Positions 44,401-51,786 of a DNA stretch of 64,000 bases are shown here, one piece after another; within the stretch, counting starts at the first letter, position 1; each line of letters begins with the position of its first letter. Under the pieces are notes generated by a model. The model ran no database searches. It worked only from the letters and a program-made list of their open reading frames with translations, and had not been told where the DNA came from. The stretch is from Cyanobacteria bacterium SZAS LIN-3 (GTDB lineage Bacteria; Cyanobacteriota; Vampirovibrionia; Obscuribacterales; Obscuribacteraceae), in NCBI GenBank assembly GCA_018266215.1, contig JAFEAV010000009.1, forward strand, positions 1-64,000, in the 5' to 3' direction. Made by a program: the position numbers and the translations under genes.

Positions 44401-44470
44401 CACCATTGAGGTTGATACTGAGCCGGGAAAGGGATGTACCTTCTGGCTCCTCTTGCCTGACGCGATTTGA
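41426..44470 (+). CDS. two-module membrane histidine kinase with complementary degenerate halves
   Basis: This 1014-residue protein is two sensor kinases in a row. Module 1: membrane helix (about 30-52), extracytoplasmic helices, membrane helix (about 208-235), HisKA with H299 in LAHDVRSP, and an ATPase domain with altered boxes: FLASSLRAAP replaces NLLSNAxKF, DQGKPP lacks the second Gly, and RGMSLVL replaces GLGLA. Module 2: membrane helices (about 540-560 and 715-738), a pseudo-HisKA with KEEIEKPLGSI where E801 stands in the phospho-His position, then an intact ATPase domain (NLIGNATKF, DNGPGM, GLGLAI). So one half keeps the phospho-acceptor and the other the catalytic domain. The response regulator gene follows at 44630. 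Confidence 0.9.
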   Translation: MPAVKYLSAVYRAKDGDKFIERPSREHAQFKPSIFRVGLFLVLMPSLVGASSIAALNGLWQATNQLIDRSQQLSQLTLTQSEAFSDLVPYCGSALSFTFEGHPEKQAKAGRDRDQLVSALQALKTATVSSADLLSPEGKALPDDIANTLRDADKLCQNLTNTVFFNNLDRFRAFSRLMKSGLTLAANLQSASNFQTKEEQEIERQYDTISGITTIGIFAGLALTIFCCGLTLLAYSKIIFERFKAVRKNAARLTVVGGPQREIEGDDELAYLDGIFCDVGEELQQANEANAMLMQMLAHDVRSPIMATQVSIQLFEEVVEDSLTEEAVDTCDSIQAELNKVLELVTNFLLVDRLESGAIELEYTDFALDQCLQDCLLDARKEVRLKALTINNNCPPIIVCADQTQIKRVISNFLASSLRAAPEESTVTIDCIEEGGNITLKFSDQGKPPAVALRKQLFSKVFIDKREDQRLDRGMSLVLSKLIVEQHDGRCGFTNTSNRDCTIWFTLPLKKSFHTPGKRQTADSDVHDLSDWKSIFRPGLARQGLILAVVPLVFQVTGLLWLNGEVSKASRLQKVAREQSAMVDLTNRLWLQGVQANANMGFFIVSGDKRSKQAALENISALKNPAPPNFSENKGDATTKHLWQETLAFTRTEAAKMENLLSSTSPGSAAEDLGTMPALGDRGESISNKLRTLLKEELKRLTEARTAQEQSMSAVHNTLILMFAVDLAVCLALLLYFGYRTKRRLDRLIKNAAKLPRRELLAPVMEATDELQELDHLIHQAESYLRQADRQHALLLDTIKEEIEKPLGSIARSLGELTKFAQKDFQAHPMVQKCLKQAKINNLRVLSLVTELLALESADGGLLDVELTTTALKEVFAEAVESVASLLESKSISMQVSCPDIQVKIDRGRIVQVLVNLIGNATKFAPNNSTISLTATASKNGLKLAVTDNGPGMDRKTADRVFDKFFKSSNQKSAAFGLGLAICKLIVESHHGTIEVDTEPGKGCTFWLLLPDAI

Positions 44471-44474
44471 TGTT

Positions 44475-44501
44475 TGCCTTCGGTTTCAACCGACGAAGGC
44501 A
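44475..44501. other. hairpin between kinase and regulator genes
   Basis: TGCCTTCG at 44475-44482 and CGAAGGCA at 44494-44501 form an 8-bp perfect stem with an 11-nt loop, just after the kinase stop codon. There is no T-run after it, so an RNA-processing or attenuating role is more likely than a strong terminator. Confidence 0.4.
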
Positions 44502-44629
44502 TCGTAAGTGCGACAACGTAAAATCTACGCAAAACGAAAAAAACGAATTTTTGTTGTTATCATATGATCCGTCAATACCCGCCGGCGCTTGACAAAGGGG
44601 CTTTATGAAGGGCAAACAGGTTCCGACAA

Positions 44630-45340
44630 ATGGCTAGGATACTGCTGGTCGACGACGACATCAATCTGGTCGAGACGGTCGAACCCTACTTGAAATCGCA
44701 CGGACATGTCGTGGATTGCTGCCACACCGGCGAGGACGCGCTGCAATTGCTGGGCGCCTATTCCTATGATGTTATTGCCCTTGACTGGACCATGCCGGGC
44801 ATAAACGGCGACGAAGTATGCAAGCGTTATCGCAGCTCAGGAGGCCAGGCACCCATTATTTTCCTGACGGGAAAAGAAGACGTGCAATCTATTGAGCTGG
44901 CACTGGGATATGGTGCCGACGATTATATGGTCAAGCCTTTTGATATCCGGGTACTGAACGCCAGAATCAAAGCTCTCCTCCGCCGGGCAGGCAATCCAAT
45001 CGTGCCGGTTCTGAAGATTCAGGATCTCGTGCTTGATCCGGAAGGTTCATCCATAACTGTCGGCACTCAGACCGTCCGACTGCGAGCAAAGGAAAAAGCC
45101 TTGCTCGAATATTTGATGAGACATCCCAATCGTGTTTTTAGCTCGCAGCAATTGCTGGATGCTGTCTGGCCCGCGGACAGTGATGCCGCTACCACCTCCG
45201 TGCGCACATGGATGGGATTTTTGCGCCACAAGCTGGCTGAAGTTGGACGCGATAGTCTAGTACGCACAGTCCTCGGATCTGGGTACATTATTGACGACGT
45301 CGACTCCAAAACAAGTGGGGAAAGTGAGCCCCAGGCCTAG
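44630..45340 (+). CDS. OmpR-family response regulator
   Basis: This 236-residue protein has a receiver domain (1-115) with the acidic pair DDD (8-10), phospho-acceptor D52 in IALDWTMPG, T80 in FLTGK and K102 in MVKPFD. A winged-helix DNA-binding domain (about 130-225) follows: LVLDPEGSSITVGTQTVRLRAKEKALLEYLMRHPNRVFSSQQLLDAVW, with the wing VRTVLGSGYIID. It lies 159 bp after the two-module kinase and is its natural partner. The target genes are unknown; the giant surface protein, divergent from the kinase across 202 bp, is an obvious candidate. Confidence 0.95.
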   Translation: MARILLVDDDINLVETVEPYLKSHGHVVDCCHTGEDALQLLGAYSYDVIALDWTMPGINGDEVCKRYRSSGGQAPIIFLTGKEDVQSIELALGYGADDYMVKPFDIRVLNARIKALLRRAGNPIVPVLKIQDLVLDPEGSSITVGTQTVRLRAKEKALLEYLMRHPNRVFSSQQLLDAVWPADSDAATTSVRTWMGFLRHKLAEVGRDSLVRTVLGSGYIIDDVDSKTSGESEPQA

Positions 45341-45688
45341 CGCTGCGAGCGTCGCGTTTAACGCAAATTTCACCATAGTCCAGCCGCGCCAATTTCCAAT
45401 ATTTTTATCGCGGTATGCCACCACACTCGCGCTACTCTGCACAGATAACAAAAGCCGCGTCGGTTGTGACGTCGCGCAAAAGTAGAATTTGCGCGGTCTC
45501 ATTCGTGATTTCCGCGCTTGCAATGACCGGTCGCCGTGTTTTACGGTGTTTTCATACACATATTTTCACCACTCACAAAAGACCAAGAAAAACACCAGAC
45601 AACAACAACAACGACCAGTACAAGTCGCAATAGCCAGGCAGCATCCGCTGCTCTGGCGATTTACCTATGCAAAAGACAGGGTATAACG
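45341..45688. other. intergenic stretch before the rhomboid/FtsH-like gene group
   Basis: No gene with a convincing start is visible in these 348 bp. A CAACAACAACAACGACC tract lies near 45601-45617; such unstructured CAA repeats often keep a 5' leader open for translation. It may be the leader of the following gene group. Confidence 0.35.
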
Positions 45689-45934
45689 ATGATCAACTCC
45701 CTCGGCAAAGTGGTTTTGAAATTCCTCTTCGGCAAAAGCTGCTTCGCAATTTTTGCCGGGAAGAATGTAGTAGGCGCTCTTGTTTGCGCATACTCAGCCA
45801 CTTCAGTGAGAGACCTGGTGCTCAAACTTTTGCCCTGGATCGGCGCGATTATTCTCGACATTCTGTGGTTGGGGATACCGACCTTCATCCAGCTAGTGAA
45901 GCGAGCACCGCAATATACTCGTGTAACCGCATAA
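45689..45934 (+). CDS. small inner-membrane protein (81 aa)
   Basis: The start MINSLGKVVLKFLFGK is preferred to the open frame upstream, because earlier residues are low-complexity and lack a ribosome-binding site. Two hydrophobic segments are seen: SCFAIFAGKNVVGALVCAYSA and LLPWIGAIILDILWLGIPTFIQLV. The basic ends suggest both termini face the cytoplasm. No family is recognised. It is the first gene of the direction that continues with rhomboid, FtsH-like and patatin genes, separated by 173 bp that include a GC-rich AAGGGGGT/ACCCCCTT inverted repeat near 45950. Confidence 0.6.
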   Translation: MINSLGKVVLKFLFGKSCFAIFAGKNVVGALVCAYSATSVRDLVLKLLPWIGAIILDILWLGIPTFIQLVKRAPQYTRVTA

Positions 45935-46107
45935 CTTGTGGCAAAGGGGGTGGCGCAGGCTACCCCCTTCCGCCCTTGTTGAAAGCGTAATACTTACAAA
46001 CGGCTTAGCTAAACAAGCACCAGAATCTGATGCTTATTTAGCCAAGTCGATATCGCTTGTGCGATAAGCGAATCGACGTGGTGAATGGACAGGAAAGGAC
46101 TACATCA

Positions 46108-46776
46108 ATGTCCACTACATCAACAAAAACCGCAGTCCGAGTGCCCTGGACGACACTCGCAATAATCTGGATCTGCATCATCGTGTTGCCGTTCCGAGCT
46201 CCGCTATCGATCGTGCCGGCCTTCGTCACTTACGCCTTCACGGAACACTGGGCCTCAATCCCGCTGGCGATGGCGTCCCTCGTGGCCTACATGTTTCAGC
46301 ATGAAGGCTTTCAACACATGGCTTACAACATCGTGCCCTTCCTCTTACTGGGAGCGGCCCTGGAAGAAGCCATAGGACATCGCAATTTTGCGCTGTTCGT
46401 GCTCGCCACCGGCATCGGTGCAGGCCTCGTGCAATACCTTGTGATGCCAGAGGAAATACTTGGCATAGTCGGACTGTCCGGCGTGGTGATAGGCACACTT
46501 GTCGTCATCACTCTGGCCGCTCCGAACTGTACCTTATTTAGCTTTCCCGCCTTCGGCCGGGAAATCAGCGCCAGAGTCTATCATCTCACTCTCTTCATCC
46601 TCGCCAAGCAGCTCTACAGCTTCTTCGGCGCTGATGAGAGCAGGGGCCTCGATCTCACCGCCTACTGGGTACATTTCGGCGGCGCGGTAGTGGCAGTCAC
46701 GCTCTGGTACTTCTGGCTGAGAACAAAAATCGAAGCCTACAAAAACACACCCCGTGGCGCGCGCCTGTTTGCTTAA
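46108..46776 (+). CDS. rhomboid-family intramembrane serine protease
   Basis: This 222-residue polytopic protein begins at ATG 46108, with AGGAAAGGA upstream. The rhomboid signatures are in place: HEGFQHMAYN (H70, N74), catalytic Ser in GLSGVV (S124), and His in the last helix WVHFGGAV (H189). So the Ser-His dyad is complete and the enzyme should cut within membrane helices. The intervening loop ALEEAIGHRNF is typical. It precedes the FtsH-like gene by 69 bp in the same direction, a pairing that suggests a joint membrane-protein turnover role. Confidence 0.9.
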   Translation: MSTTSTKTAVRVPWTTLAIIWICIIVLPFRAPLSIVPAFVTYAFTEHWASIPLAMASLVAYMFQHEGFQHMAYNIVPFLLLGAALEEAIGHRNFALFVLATGIGAGLVQYLVMPEEILGIVGLSGVVIGTLVVITLAAPNCTLFSFPAFGREISARVYHLTLFILAKQLYSFFGADESRGLDLTAYWVHFGGAVVAVTLWYFWLRTKIEAYKNTPRGARLFA

Positions 46777-46845
46777 AAAGCACAGCCCGAGCGCCACTCT
46801 CTCTAGCAATGCCCATCCGGGCATTCAAAATGAAAGTGAAACGTC

Positions 46846-48999
46846 ATGTTTCCCAAACTTCCCAAACCCAAAATGATCTGGTTCCTCTATGTCGGCTTTG
46901 CAGTGATGCTGGCCGCCACCGCTTACCAGTTCGCTGCGCCCGTCGCCGCGCCACAGCCCGCCACCAACGGCGAGCTGGCCTTTCACGACCGGACGCAGTT
47001 CTGGAAAATTCAGGAACTGGTGGAAAAAGACCCGAAATCGGTGACCGGAATCACCTTCCTGACGCAGTTAGGCAAGGAAACGCCGGTCCTGGTCACGGTC
47101 GACGGCAAAGAATCGCTCTGGGCAAACGTGCCCGGCAAGCATGACTACGACCTGCTCTCGCAGGCGGCGGCGGAACACGGCGTGCACAAGGACGCCAAGT
47201 TTCTCAACGCCGAGAGCGAACACAATATGGCGGCCGATGGTGGCGGATTCATCGGCCAGCTGATGATCAGCATCATCGCCATGATCGTCATCTCCGGCGC
47301 TCTCACCTGGTTTATGAGCAAACGAGGCGGCCCCGGCGCTGACCAGACGAAACACGGCAAGATCACCCTGACCCGCCTGGATCAGATGAACCAGAAGGTC
47401 ACCTTCGCCGATGTCGCCGGCATCGACGACGAGCTGGAACAGATCAAATCGCTCGTCTTCGACATCAAGCACCCGGAAATCCTCACCAGACTGGGAGGCA
47501 AAGTGCCCGCCGGCGTGACCCTCGAAGGTCCTCCCGGCACCGGCAAAACCTTCCTCGTCCAGGCCATTTCGGGCGAAGGCGGCAGCGGTGACAAACCGCT
47601 ACCCGTCCTTACCTGCAGCGGCGGTGACTTCGTCGATCAGTTCGTCGGCACCGGCGCTTCGCGCGTCAGAGACGCCTTCGCGCAATGCCGCAAACTGCGT
47701 GATGAACTCAACTCCTGGGTGATCTTTTTCATCGATGAGTTTGACGCCGTCGGCAAACATCGCGGCGGCGGCGGCACCGGCGGCAATGACGAACGCGAAC
47801 AGACCGTCGGTCAGCTCCTTGTCGAATTGCAGGGATCGGCCGCCGACAATACTCGCATCCTCGTCATCATCGCCACCAACAAACCGGAAGTGCTCGACCC
47901 GGCGCTTGTCCGCTCGGGTCGTCTCGGCGACAAGAAAATCGCAGTGACCGCGCCCGACCGCGCCGGTCGCCTGGCTATCCTCTCGGTGAAAATCAAGAAG
48001 GTGCCGGCCGCCGACGACGTCGATCTGGGTGCGATCGCAGACGAGATGACGGGGCTGACCGGCGCCGACATCGATACCTTGATCACAAAACGTGCCCCGG
48101 AGTTTGCTAAGAAACGACTGGTGGCAACGGTGCCGGCAGGCATGGTGACCGCTGACAGCTTCAAACCGGAGCAGTACAAGATCATCCATGCCGACATCTG
48201 GAAAGCCCTTGAAGACATGATCATGGGCACCATCACCGAGACCAAAGGTCGTCGTCTCGATCCTATGCTCAAACATATGATCGCCATCCACGAGCTCGGT
48301 CACTTCGTGCTGGCCTACCGCAAATATCTGCAAAACACCGGCAAGTGGGACGGTCAGTACGGCGACGCCATCACGGCCATCAGCATCCTCGGCCCGGCCG
48401 GGGTTGGTGGCTTCGTGCGCACCGTGCCGCCCCACGACTTCAAAACCGCAAAGGGCATGAAGTCCTTCATCGCCATCGCCCTCGCCGGCAATCGCTCGGA
48501 GCGCATGTTCCTCGGCGATAAAACCGGCGGCTGCTCCAACGATCTGCAGCAGGCCATGCGCTTCGTCAAAGCCATGCTGCTGCAGTTCAATATGTCCGAC
48601 TGCAACAACGAAGGTTGGAAGCTGCCGGCCATCTCCGTCGATCAGCAGGGCGGCTCGAAGTATCTTGGCGGCCAGACCGGTCACGCTCCTCAGTACGGCA
48701 TGAGCGATTTGAGCGCCGCCCAGGTGGACGCCTTCATCGATCTCTTCCTCAACGAGGCGGAGACCGAAGCCGATGCCTATCTGGCCGAAGAAGCCGACTT
48801 TATCAAATGGATGGCACCGCGCCTGGTGAAAGCCGAGCGCATGCGCTTCCCCGAGATCAAAGCCGACTGGGACGAGTTTCACAAGGGTCGCGACCTTTCC
48901 AGGGCCGTGGCCTTCCCCTACCTCTGGGACGACAATCACGTCGCTCTCAAAATCCCCCGGGTGGAAGTGAAGCCTGTCCCCAAGCCGGTTATTCGCTGA
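46846..48999 (+). CDS. divergent FtsH-like AAA zinc metalloprotease
   Basis: This 717-residue protein has an N-terminal membrane helix (MIWFLYVGFAVMLAATAYQF), a short extracytoplasmic domain, and a second helix (GGGFIGQLMISIIAMIVISGALTWFM). The AAA domain carries Walker A GPPGTGKT (about 227), pore motif FVGTG, Walker B VIFFIDEFD (about 293) and second region of homology ALVRSGRLG (about 354). The protease domain has HELGH (about 481, where classic FtsH has HEAGH) and a third zinc ligand Asp in GCSNDLQQAM (about 564). Compared with FtsH it has VRSGRL in place of RPGRF and a longer, divergent C-terminus. It should unfold and degrade membrane proteins. The gene is strikingly GC-rich in third positions, suggesting high expression. 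Confidence 0.9.
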   Translation: MFPKLPKPKMIWFLYVGFAVMLAATAYQFAAPVAAPQPATNGELAFHDRTQFWKIQELVEKDPKSVTGITFLTQLGKETPVLVTVDGKESLWANVPGKHDYDLLSQAAAEHGVHKDAKFLNAESEHNMAADGGGFIGQLMISIIAMIVISGALTWFMSKRGGPGADQTKHGKITLTRLDQMNQKVTFADVAGIDDELEQIKSLVFDIKHPEILTRLGGKVPAGVTLEGPPGTGKTFLVQAISGEGGSGDKPLPVLTCSGGDFVDQFVGTGASRVRDAFAQCRKLRDELNSWVIFFIDEFDAVGKHRGGGGTGGNDEREQTVGQLLVELQGSAADNTRILVIIATNKPEVLDPALVRSGRLGDKKIAVTAPDRAGRLAILSVKIKKVPAADDVDLGAIADEMTGLTGADIDTLITKRAPEFAKKRLVATVPAGMVTADSFKPEQYKIIHADIWKALEDMIMGTITETKGRRLDPMLKHMIAIHELGHFVLAYRKYLQNTGKWDGQYGDAITAISILGPAGVGGFVRTVPPHDFKTAKGMKSFIAIALAGNRSERMFLGDKTGGCSNDLQQAMRFVKAMLLQFNMSDCNNEGWKLPAISVDQQGGSKYLGGQTGHAPQYGMSDLSAAQVDAFIDLFLNEAETEADAYLAEEADFIKWMAPRLVKAERMRFPEIKADWDEFHKGRDLSRAVAFPYLWDDNHVALKIPRVEVKPVPKPVIR

Positions 49000-49023
49000 G
49001 GCAAACTTCTTCCGACAAATAAG

Positions 49024-49053
49024 GGAGGCGAAGCAATTTGCCTCCTTGCTTTT
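49024..49053 (+). terminator. partial terminator-like hairpin between FtsH-like and patatin genes
   Basis: GGAGGC at 49024-49029 pairs with GCCTCC at 49040-49045 around a 10-nt loop and is followed by TTGCTTTT. It sits 25 bp after the protease stop and 36 bp before the patatin ATG. The short stem may lower but not end transcription of the downstream genes. Confidence 0.4.
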
Positions 49054-49088
49054 CTTGCGCTTGCGCAATTTAAGGAAAGGTCAAAGAG

Positions 49089-50174
49089 ATGACCACAACC
49101 AACAACCCTGGAAAAACCGGAGTCAATCTGTTCGCCGGACCGGGAGGCGCCCGCGCCATCGTGGCCACAACCGGCATGCTCATGGCTCTGGACTTTTTCG
49201 GCTACCGCTCGTACGCCACCCTCGGCGGCGTCAGCGGCGGGTCGATACCGGTGCGCCTCTACGCCTCCGGCGTCAGTATCAGGCGCCTGGTTGAACTGAC
49301 GGTCGAGCTGGACTTTGAGAGTCTTCTCGATCCCGAAATGCCGATGAAAGCAGTCATGTTTGAGCACTACTGGCGCAGCGCCAGCCGGCTCAAAAACAAA
49401 CTGCCCGAGCGCGGCTGCTGCAACGGTGCTCGATTTGCCGAGTGGGTGGAGAAAGTAGCCGGTCCCGACCGGTCGTGGCCGGAAAATTTCTGGACCCTGG
49501 CCTGTGAGCACGAAACGCAGATTCTCCTGACGAAAGAGGGTGTCTTCAAAAGAAACAAAGGCGAAAAGTTTCAGCAACTCTGCCCGAACACACCGCCGCT
49601 GGGGCGCTCAATACTCGCGTCCTGTGCTGTGCCGATGCTCTTCAATGCTGTGCGCATGCCGCTCAGCAATGGCGAAGTGTTGACACTGCATGACGGAGCA
49701 CTGAGCTGGGAAGGCTGGCGCCCGGTCACCATCGTCGAAGACCATTACGATGTCGAGCCCGACAGCATGATTGTCTGCGATGTCGGTCCGGAGACAACTC
49801 TCTACGACCGCGCATCTTCCTCGCTCTGGAGGGTATTTTGTGGTGGTCGCTGCGTTGCGACACCACACGCCGGAAGCGACCGTGAGAGAAATTTTCTCCT
49901 GATTCGACCGGTGGTGACAAGCGTCGGCACCTTTGAATTTACCGCTCCCGCTGACCGCAAATGGGAAGGGATAATGGAAGGTTTCGCCGCGACGTTCCGC
50001 GCCCTGAGCCGCAACAGCCGCCTCACCCACGAGGAATATATGGCCGGCCGCGACATTCTCAATGCCTTTGACGACTTGAGAAAGCAGGGCAAACAGCGAC
50101 CCCCGAGCAGCTTCACCAGGCGCGCGCTGGCGCTCCTGACCGAAAAGGGGGTTCTGCGCGACAGCCAGCCGTGA
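49089..50174 (+). CDS. patatin-like phospholipase
   Basis: This 361-residue lipid acyl hydrolase has the Ser-Asp dyad of the family: nucleophile in GGVSGGS (S49) and Asp in LHDGALSWEG (D202). The oxyanion segment is AGPGGARA. Like other patatins it would release fatty acids from phospholipids or glycolipids. The long C-terminal half is not obviously related to known domains. AGGAAAGG lies about 11 nt before the ATG. It follows the FtsH-like gene by 89 bp and precedes the next small gene by 21 bp, consistent with an operon. Confidence 0.9.
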   Translation: MTTTNNPGKTGVNLFAGPGGARAIVATTGMLMALDFFGYRSYATLGGVSGGSIPVRLYASGVSIRRLVELTVELDFESLLDPEMPMKAVMFEHYWRSASRLKNKLPERGCCNGARFAEWVEKVAGPDRSWPENFWTLACEHETQILLTKEGVFKRNKGEKFQQLCPNTPPLGRSILASCAVPMLFNAVRMPLSNGEVLTLHDGALSWEGWRPVTIVEDHYDVEPDSMIVCDVGPETTLYDRASSSLWRVFCGGRCVATPHAGSDRERNFLLIRPVVTSVGTFEFTAPADRKWEGIMEGFAATFRALSRNSRLTHEEYMAGRDILNAFDDLRKQGKQRPPSSFTRRALALLTEKGVLRDSQP

Positions 50175-50195
50175 AGTAAGAAGGAGACTGAAGCT

Positions 50196-50645
50196 ATGGC
50201 GACTGACAATCATTTTCTCGACGCGATAAAACGCGCGACGAGAGAAGGCCAGCAGGTAGCACGACAGGCACAGCAGCACCATGAAGCTCGTGCAGCCAGT
50301 CTGCAAGAGCAACTGAACCAGGAAATGCAAGCGCGCTACGAAGCGGTCATAGCCGAAATCCCCCGGTGCATAAAGTCACATTTTTGCCAGGGGCGCAGCT
50401 ACGGCCGCATCATGCGACTGCGTTTTGATGAATCGAGCGAAGATCCCAGATGGCAGTCCGAATACTGGGAAGCCCGCAGACCGGATCCGAACAAGCTGAA
50501 GCACGCCGCCATGCGCGTTTTTATCTACTGTCACGAGCATGGTCTCAAACCTTATCTGGTGCGGGACTATGACTATGACATAGGGTGCTTCTTCTTCTAC
50601 ATCGGCATCAATTGCTGCGACCACGCAGCCGGTACCGGAGCGTAA
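50196..50645 (+). CDS. hypothetical protein (149 aa), coiled N-terminus
   Basis: I do not recognise the family. The first 60 residues are a charged, Gln/Ala-rich helix likely to coil (ATREGQQVARQAQQHHEARAASLQEQLNQEMQARYEAVIAEI). The rest is a small alpha/beta domain with aromatic residues (LKHAAMRVFIYCHEHGLKPYLVRDYDYDIGCFFFYIGINC). The ATG has AGGAG about 10 nt upstream. It is the last gene of the rhomboid/FtsH-like/patatin group and is followed by a terminator. It may be an adaptor or substrate of the group. Confidence 0.7.
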   Translation: MATDNHFLDAIKRATREGQQVARQAQQHHEARAASLQEQLNQEMQARYEAVIAEIPRCIKSHFCQGRSYGRIMRLRFDESSEDPRWQSEYWEARRPDPNKLKHAAMRVFIYCHEHGLKPYLVRDYDYDIGCFFFYIGINCCDHAAGTGA

Positions 50646-50660
50646 GCTTCCGGTGCTCCT

Positions 50661-50715
50661 GACGGCGGAGACGAACTCTTTGTTCATCCCCGCCGTCGCA
50701 AAAAATATTTTTTTT
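50661..50715 (+). terminator. terminator closing the rhomboid/FtsH-like/patatin group
   Basis: GACGGCGG at 50661-50668 pairs with CCGCCGTC at 50690-50697, with a partly complementary interior. It is followed by GCAAAAAATATTTTTTTT, giving a good U-tract. It lies 15 bp after the stop of the 149-residue gene. Confidence 0.8.
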
Positions 50716-50778
50716 GCCGCCCTTCTACTAGGTCATAGAGTATTTATAATGAACCGATTTTAGTGGATAATAGGGCCA

Positions 50779-51771
50779 ATGTGCAGCGTGAGGCGAAGAA
50801 AAACAATCAGACCAGGAAACATAAAAAGTTTCGCCCGGCGACTGAAGCTGACGGCGCTCTTGCTTGGCTCACTGACTTGCACTGCATTGCCGCAGACATT
50901 TGCTCAAAGCACGGCCGAAACGCCCACAAACAAACCTTACTTTGTCCGGGCAAATAGGGCGGCCGGTGAAAAAGAATTTGATTTCCCTACCAATATAATG
51001 ATTGGCGAAATCAACAGCGGCAATCTGAAACTGGTCAAAGCCTACGGCAAGATGCGATTCCGCATGAGCGGGCCGCTCAATTTTCGACCGCACCGTATTT
51101 TATTGAATCGCCCTGAATATTTGAAACGCTTCAGCCCCGGCGACATAGATAATGTAGAGCTGGACAGCTCAAACGGCACGCCTCAAATGTTGGAGCTGAT
51201 GAGCCGGATGCCGGCATTGAAAAGTCTCTCTTTTTATCACTGTGATCAACTGGACGCAGCATCGCTCAAAATCCTGAAAAATTATCCGGCACTGCAATGG
51301 GTTCTCTTTGAGAAATGCGCTTTCAATGCCGATGATTTTGCCAGACAGACAGATTTAAATAAATTTGTCCTCCTGTCCTGCGCCTGGGAGACTAAAACCG
51401 ATCAACTGCTGGAGGCGCTGAGCAGGACAAATCGGCTGCGTATGCTTTTCCTCAATTACTCCACGGTGACGCACCGAGGTTTCGAAAGTCTGGCCAAACT
51501 GACATCACTGGAAAATTTAAATTTAACCGACGCACATTTTGACCGCCGCGACTTGAAGCTGCTGACAAAACTGCCAAAACTCACGTCCCTAGATCTAACC
51601 GGCTGTCGCATCGACGCCGAAACGCTTGAAGTTTTGAAGCGCATTAAATCACTGAAAATTATTGTCCTCAGCCCGCGAAACTTTTTGCATCTGGAGCCAG
51701 CTGCGGTGAAAGAAGCGCTGAAGCACCTGACAGTATTGCAAGAAAGCACTGTAGTGCCGCAAAATCCTTGA
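50779..51771 (+). CDS. exported leucine-rich-repeat protein
   Basis: This 330-residue protein has a signal region (LKLTALLLGSLTCTALPQTFAQ) preceded by a basic stretch. The folded part carries leucine-rich repeats of the internalin-like/cysteine-containing type: ALKSLSFYHCDQLDAASLKILKNYP, LQWVLFEKCAFNADDFA, LENLNLTDAHFDRRDLKLLTKLPKLTSLDLTGCRIDAETLEVL. About six repeats are visible. LRR proteins bind other proteins; the partner here is unknown. It is convergent with the large gene at 51787. Confidence 0.8.
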   Translation: MCSVRRRKTIRPGNIKSFARRLKLTALLLGSLTCTALPQTFAQSTAETPTNKPYFVRANRAAGEKEFDFPTNIMIGEINSGNLKLVKAYGKMRFRMSGPLNFRPHRILLNRPEYLKRFSPGDIDNVELDSSNGTPQMLELMSRMPALKSLSFYHCDQLDAASLKILKNYPALQWVLFEKCAFNADDFARQTDLNKFVLLSCAWETKTDQLLEALSRTNRLRMLFLNYSTVTHRGFESLAKLTSLENLNLTDAHFDRRDLKLLTKLPKLTSLDLTGCRIDAETLEVLKRIKSLKIIVLSPRNFLHLEPAAVKEALKHLTVLQESTVVPQNP

Positions 51772-51786
51772 GTCTGCTTCAGTCGC

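Noticed and set aside
47599..49068. 489-codon open frame antisense to the FtsH-like gene
   Set aside because: It is a by-product of the GC-rich third positions of the protease gene; the translation is His/Gly/Asp-rich without domain features or a start site.
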